From NCBI GenBank assembly GCA_030267565.1, contig BRXU01000033.1, positions 575,001-639,000 of the forward strand: a stretch of 64,000 nt of DNA, in the 5' to 3' direction. The notes beneath the pieces were generated by a model. The model made no database searches. It was not told the DNA's origin and was given only the letters and a program-made list of their open reading frames with translations. Shown here piece by piece: positions 59,801 through 64,000 of the stretch; within the stretch, counting starts at the first letter, position 1; each line of letters opens with the position of its first letter. A program made the position numbers and the translations under genes. This DNA comes from Pleodorina starrii. Lineage: Eukaryota > Chlorophyta > Chlorophyceae > Chlamydomonadales > Volvocaceae.

Positions 59801-60257
59801 GCCAAGGCGGCCCGGTTTGGTAGCCCGTGCAACTGGCATTGCCACCACTGCCACCGCCACCGCCATTGCCATCACAACCGCCCGCCAGTAGATCCGTGGC
59901 GCCGGTCGGCCCGCCGGCAACAGCGCTGCAGTCCCCCGCGGTTGAAGTGTTTTCGGCGCCGCTGATATTGGGCCCATTCATAACATCGCCAATATCGTCG
60001 TCGGCGTAGTCGGCGTAGTCGGCTAGCGCGCCATGGGCCTGTGCGCCACTAGCGCTGTCAATGCCGCCGGCGCCAGCCGCCGCTGGGATATTGCTGGGGG
60101 TGTGTGCCCCTAAAAGAACTGAAGGGGCCGCCGCCGCAGATGGAGCAGAAGCACACGGCGACGGCAGGTGGAGGAAAGGCGCAAAGGCGACTGCCAGCAG
60201 GATAGCCGCGCTCGGGCCGGCGCGGCCGAAGAGTTTTATGACCGACCCACGGGTCAT
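53813..60257 (-). CDS. GH5-like (mannanase-like) glycoside hydrolase
   Basis: Eleven phase-consistent exons in transcript order: 60257-59712, 58959-58697, 58534-57545, 57252-57158, 56935-56897, 56582-56095, 55932-55783, 55481-55414, 55153-54955, 54480-54414 and 54045-53813, encoding 1045 aa. A hydrophobic stretch at about 15-33 is a signal peptide or anchor. TIM-barrel landmarks appear in order: PPWLGVNLGNLPIFPFG, NLLRVWLHIDGA, GVKVLLTLWSHD, GYDLFNEPEG (acid/base Glu about 564), LDFYAPHGYPDW and PALIGEFWTQ (nucleophile Glu942), then GGLGWAMLQVVE. A Pro/Gln/Ala-rich insertion of some 200-250 residues separates the early barrel strands from the NEP motif. The group hydrolyses or transglycosylates beta-linked mannans or glucans; the substrate here is unproven. 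The donors ending exons 1 and 3 are the least certain. Confidence 0.75.
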
Positions 60258-61198
60258 GGCTGTCCGTTTTACCGCGCAAACGCGCAAGCGCGCAAGCGCG
60301 CTGGCGCGAGTCACAAGCGCGCAAACTTCGTGATGCGTTGCAGGCCTTGGGTGAGTTACGCACGGGTCCAAGGTAACGCGATTGCCATTCTCCCCGTGGG
60401 TCCGACGAAGGAAAGGTCCAGTCGGTACGGGATCCAATGTGAAGCGCATGGTGGGGCTTCGCGGAGGGTGCAGACAAACCGCGGGCGGGAGTTCTGCTTG
60501 TGAAACGGCGATAAATGGTATGTCGGTAACGGTTAACGTTGTTCGGGACAGGCGAGATCCGGTGTAAACCATCTGCTACGCAGCATCTGCGGCTCGCCCC
60601 CTCTCGCCCCTTTCATAACGTAGCCGTACATGAGGCGTATCGGTGAGCGAGGATGTGTACATGACGGCCATGTCGGCCATTTTATGCCATGTTTCTCCAC
60701 CGAAATGTAAGTAATGATCCAAGTGAGCACTGTGGTGTTCCCTCGCCTTGTCTCCAGCGCAGCCTCTGGAAATGCAAGCACACATACTGCAAGCGTCCGC
60801 ACGGACGACCATGATGCGGCCAGGCATGGGTTTGGGTGCATTCGGAGGCATTTTGGGCAGCACCAGTAGAGTTGCGGTGTCTCCATGAGATCTTCATAGC
60901 CGCCGAGCCTACCGTTTGTCACCAGCAGGGCTTCACGAGCTTGTGCGAATAGGACCTCACGAGCAGAATCGGCGGATTTACAGGCCGCATCCTGGAGATA
61001 CATGCTGCCATGCCATCCGGGGATTTCTTCGCGTCTGTGAATATCGCTAGGAGCTGGCACAGTGTGTTCGCCAGGTGGCCGACGTCAATGGTACTCCCAT
61101 CTTCCAAATACGCAATCATGGCCGCAGCTGCAGGTGCAGCAAACGAAATGCCGGACCCGACGAAATGAATTGTCTGAGGATGCACGGCCGGCCAATGC
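60258..61198. other. Glycosidase upstream region with repeat-associated coding remnant
   Basis: The first 300 bases should hold the glycosidase promoter and leader. GC content drops after about 60480. From about 60600 rightwards the minus strand has coding-like frames linked to the repeat copy at 61199-61466, described separately. No promoter element was identified. Confidence 0.45.
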
Positions 61199-61233
61199 TT
61201 GTCGAGAAGCAGAAGCGCCTTGTCAAGATCCAT
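60600..61233 (-). pseudogene. Decayed ORF linked to the 180-bp repeat
   Basis: The frame starts MDLDKALLLLDK inside the repeat copy and runs through FVGSGISFAAPAAAAMIAYL to a stop at 60919 (104 aa). A second frame over the same DNA continues with coding-like sequence, including REALLVTNGRLGGYEDLMET and CCPKCLRMHPN, which suggests a frameshift near 61000. The start region recurs in the repeats at 5612-6154. No known domain was recognised. It may be a degraded transposon protein or a captured gene fragment; limits are approximate. Confidence 0.35.
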
Positions 61234-61466
61234 GTTGACTTTATGCAGAACTAGCCGGCAGAGAAGCTATTCGGGAGTGCCGACCGTGGTGAGGGACCGG
61301 TGCGCTTGTAGGTCGTACTATTTTCGGAAATAGTACGGCACGCATGCTCCAGCGCTGTTCACGCGTACATAAAAGGTATTCACATAACTGCTTGGCCTTG
61401 TATTGGTTCGGTATATGTGCCCCAGCAGCTTTGGTCACTTAGGCAGCTATTCATAAGTGGACATGA
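61199..61466. repeat. Single dispersed copy of the 180-bp repeat family
   Basis: Matches the unit at 5612-6154 and the adjoining 6154-6236 with scattered differences, including the segment ending atgtgccccagcagctttgg. The inverted repeat is present at 61314-61337 but with 10-bp arms and a tcgg loop instead of 11-bp arms and gg. Confidence 0.85.
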
Positions 61467-61583
61467 CACGATGACAGGCTGGACGCGTTGTGCAGAGCAC
61501 CACAACGTGTTCACTGAACCACAGGATTATCGGTTTTCATTCTCGCGTTGCGTTTTACGTGCGATATCGTAACGTGCGACTTC

Positions 61584-61891
61584 TTATGGCGGATTTCAGT
61601 TCGAATTGTGGATTTTGCGCTGTCCTTGTAAGCTGGTGGAAGTGGAAGTGAAAGTGCGAAAGTGGGTTCTGGAGCGGCGGATTGGCGCACGGCGCGGTCC
61701 TCACGCCTCCCGCTTTTCAGCAGCTGATCAAGCAAAGTGCCTGCTTTCTGCCAGCAAAAATTTGGAGGCGTGAGCTGGTGTGAGGACCCCAGTCCACGCG
61801 CTCCAGAACCCACTTTCGCACTTTCACTTCCACTTCCACCAGCTTTCAAGGACAGCGCAAAATCCACAATTCGAACTGAAATCCGCCATAA
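61584..61891. mobile_element. Foldback/MITE-like element with 93-bp inverted arms
   Basis: Arms 61584-61676 and 61799-61891 are reverse complements with one noticed mismatch (cttgtaag against cttgaaag). They are separated by about 122 bp that itself contains a smaller inverted repeat (cctcacgcctcc and ggaggcgtgag). The flanks share cgtgcgacttc on the left and cgtgcgtcgacttc on the right, a possible imperfect target duplication. No coding capacity. Confidence 0.75.
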
Positions 61892-62505
61892 CGTGCGTCG
61901 ACTTCGTAACGAAGTGCAAAAACTTTAGTACGACATGCGACAGCGGCAACAAACTCCGGAAGGATGTTGAGTTGGCTTGTGGGTTGCAGCGTGAAGTCTT
62001 TAAAAAATATTTAACGAAATGTGACGTCTAACGTTCCAGACGCGTCTAGATCACTTGCATCGCTCAGGGGCAACAAACCCGGGCGGGTATCGTCGCTTCG
62101 AGACCATCCCGTGTGCAAAGGCTCATAGGTAAATCCAGCATGCCACGCCGTATTTTGTGGTCGTGAGGCACGGGTGCATCGGGAGGTGTCTCGGTTCAGT
62201 TATCAACTTATCATAGCTTTCGCAAAAATCAGATGGGCCATAAACCAACCCATAATCGCGCATGTTATCGCCATTGGGTCATGTTCAGCGCGCAATAAAT
62301 CGTCAAAATTTAATTGATAGGATTTGCCTTGTAATTTGCGTATGCTGACGTGCAAATCATTACAACTGTCTCTGGTGCGCGACGGGTCTTCATTAGTCAA
62401 TCTTCGCCCGTCGGTGGTGCCCTTTCTCGCTTTCCGTTTGTCGGAGAAGGAGCCTGCATATCCCGCTGGCGAGAGCTGCGCTGGACCCTCTATGGCGCTC
62501 TTAAC
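61892..62505. other. Upstream region of the right-edge gene
   Basis: AT-richer than the window average and presumably the promoter and 5' UTR of the gene starting at 62506. A minus-strand open frame at 62203-62526 overlaps that start but has no recognised domain. At about 62128 the 12 bases gtaaatccagca repeat the right terminus of the element at 5205-6814. Confidence 0.45.
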
Positions 62506-63965
62506 ATGACGCGTCAGCTGGCCCATCGCGCATTTACCTTAGCTACAATAGCTAGGAAAGGGCGCAAGCAACCTGATGATGCTTCTGCCGCGCTGTCATC
62601 GCCCAGCGCGCGCCTGCTGTTTGGCAGGGCTCAGTCCAGCGCTCCGGCACCGGCTCCTGACGCGACACTCGCGCAGTCATCAGCCACACCGCCACAACAT
62701 ATACATCAAATTGCCGGCATCCAAAGCGACTCCCTGCCTGACGCGTCTTGGCGGGGCTTCGCGGCAATTGCTGGCGTCGGAACTCATGGCGCGGGACTCT
62801 GCACTTCCGCTGGAGCCCAGCTTAAATCACCACAACATCCATTTCCAGTCTTTGCCGTCAGTACATCCTTTCCAGCTAGCGGTGCCGGCACCCGCGGCGA
62901 TTCCAGCAGCCCTGCGAGCCAGGCTCCCCCCTCAGCATTCAGCGGTGGCGCCTTCAGCGGTGGCCTCCATCCCGCCACCGACCCCGCCGCGGCACCTCCT
63001 CGCGCCGCTGCAGTTTCCCCCGCCTTCACCCGGACCTCGCCCACAGCTGCAACAGCCGCATCAGCAACCGCCGCAACGGCCACCGCAGCGGCTCCAGCCG
63101 CGTCTGCGTCCCTCAGCTCCAGCGCCAACGCCGGCGCCTATAATGAGCCAAAGGACGGTTCCTTCAGCGGTCGCATCGTGCAGCACGACGGGAGCCACGC
63201 GGTGCACTTGCTCGTATCAGGTACGGAAGAAAGTCGCGACGGTTGCAATTCGTTGGAGACCGTTGGAACCAACCGTTGGCAGGGCTGAGCGAGCCCTTCG
63301 CGACAAACTGAGTCGCTGCCTGCCTGTCGTACGGCTACCGTAGTCATGTTTCGAAGGCTGACGCCGCCTCCCCACCGATTAGCGGGGACCTGACTGGATT
63401 AGCCGCCATTGGACTGGACGGGACGAGACAGGACGGGACGAGACGAGACGGGACGAGACGGGACTGTCCCTCCCAGCGCCCACAGCTGCCCTTCACCACC
63501 ACATCCGAAACCAGAGCTGCGGCCCTCAGGCCCCCTGCCATGCCCGGCCCAGCCCCTGCCCGGCATCCTGCCGCCTCGCCCCCCTGCCCCGCCCTTCTCG
63601 GATATCTCCGCTCACCCCCCCGCCCTCCTCACAATTGCCCCCACGGCCCGCCCGCCGGCCCCCGACCCTGCCCCCGCGCATTGCTGATTGCTGCAACCAG
63701 CACTGCTGCTACTGCCGGTACCATCCACCACATTTCACTCTTTCAGTCCCCGCCCCGCCCCCCGCCCCCTGCCCCCCCTGCCCTCAGGTCACAGTGCCCG
63801 GGACTACAACCTGCGGATGGTCCGCTGTCACGTCCGGGACGAGCTGCGCTTCTCCCCGCCACAGCTCCCCGGGGGCCACTCGGCGGGGGCTGCAGGCACG
63901 GGGTGCGGCACGGACGCGGCCTCGGCCCGGGGGGAGGACGTCTCGTTCGCGACCTTCTTGTACAG
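62506..63965 (+). CDS. Ala/Pro-rich protein, 5' part only, unknown function
   Basis: Exons 62506-63220 and 63788-63965 join in phase; the second ends at a GTGAGC donor and the gene continues past the window. ATG 62506 is the first Met in its frame. The N-terminus MTRQLAHRAFTLATIARKG is basic and lacks acids, as in mitochondrial or plastid presequences. About 150 residues of Ala/Pro/Ser low complexity follow. A conserved-looking region then begins: SFSGRIVQHDGSHAVHLLVS, continuing across the junction with ARDYNLRMVRCHVRDELRF and ending ...SFATFLYR at the window edge. I do not recognise the family from this fragment. The intron carries a GGACGAGAC repeat (63411-63466). Confidence 0.6.
63411..63466 (+). 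repeat. GGACG/GGACGAGAC simple repeat
   Basis: Imperfect array of ggacgagac and ggacgggac units in the intron of the right-edge gene. Confidence 0.8.
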
Positions 63966-64000
63966 GTGAGCTGGGGCTGGGGCTGGAGCTGGGGGAGAGG

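Noticed and set aside
62203..62526. Minus-strand 107-codon frame.
   Set aside because: It overlaps the start of the right-edge gene, has no known domain, and lies in presumed promoter/5' UTR sequence.

Overview
The window is eukaryotic nuclear DNA, most likely from a volvocine or Chlamydomonas-type green alga. It is GC-rich and intron-dense. Donors are mostly GTGAGT, GTGCGT or GTGGGT and acceptors are CAG. Proteins carry long Ala, Gln, Gly and Pro runs, and TGTAA poly(A)-type signals follow some genes. It also encodes a tubulin glycylase, expected of a ciliated cell. No tRNA, rRNA, CRISPR array or bacterial operon was recognised. Gene models were built by hand, joining open segments at splice sites and requiring every exon junction to keep frame. 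No transcript evidence was available.

Layout from left to right. (1) 1-3810, plus: 3' part of a TTLL3-type tubulin glycylase. (2) 3811-7865: no recognised host gene. It holds a probable non-autonomous DNA transposon (about 5205-6814) with 22-bp terminal inverted repeats, a 9-bp flanking duplication and three tandem 180-bp repeats. (3) 7866-11221, plus: unknown polytopic membrane protein (475 aa), probably organellar. (4) 11483-22883, plus: a 20-exon gene whose phase-consistent model encodes two complete Y-family DNA polymerases in one 1772-aa chain, iota-like then eta-like. (5) 23877-26777, plus: extended short-chain reductase of the dihydroflavonol/cinnamoyl-CoA reductase type. (6) 28048-29936, minus: telobox Myb, a telomere-binding candidate. 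(7) 31467-33626, plus: neuferricin (cytochrome b5-like). (8) 35281-52513, minus: a giant (4785 aa) PHD-finger protein of the plant MMD1/MS1 group, with two huge low-complexity exons. (9) 53813-60257, minus: a GH5-like (mannanase-like) secreted or membrane glycosidase of 1045 aa. (10) 60258-62505: a second, single copy of the 180-bp repeat next to a decayed ORF, plus a foldback element. (11) 62506 to the right edge, plus: 5' part of an unknown Ala-rich protein.

The genes do not form a pathway, but several bear on DNA maintenance and chromatin: two translesion polymerases, a telobox Myb and a PHD reader. The most notable observations are the tandem iota-eta polymerase fusion, the giant MMD1-like protein, and the 180-bp repeat family with a perfect palindrome that occurs at both ends of the window.
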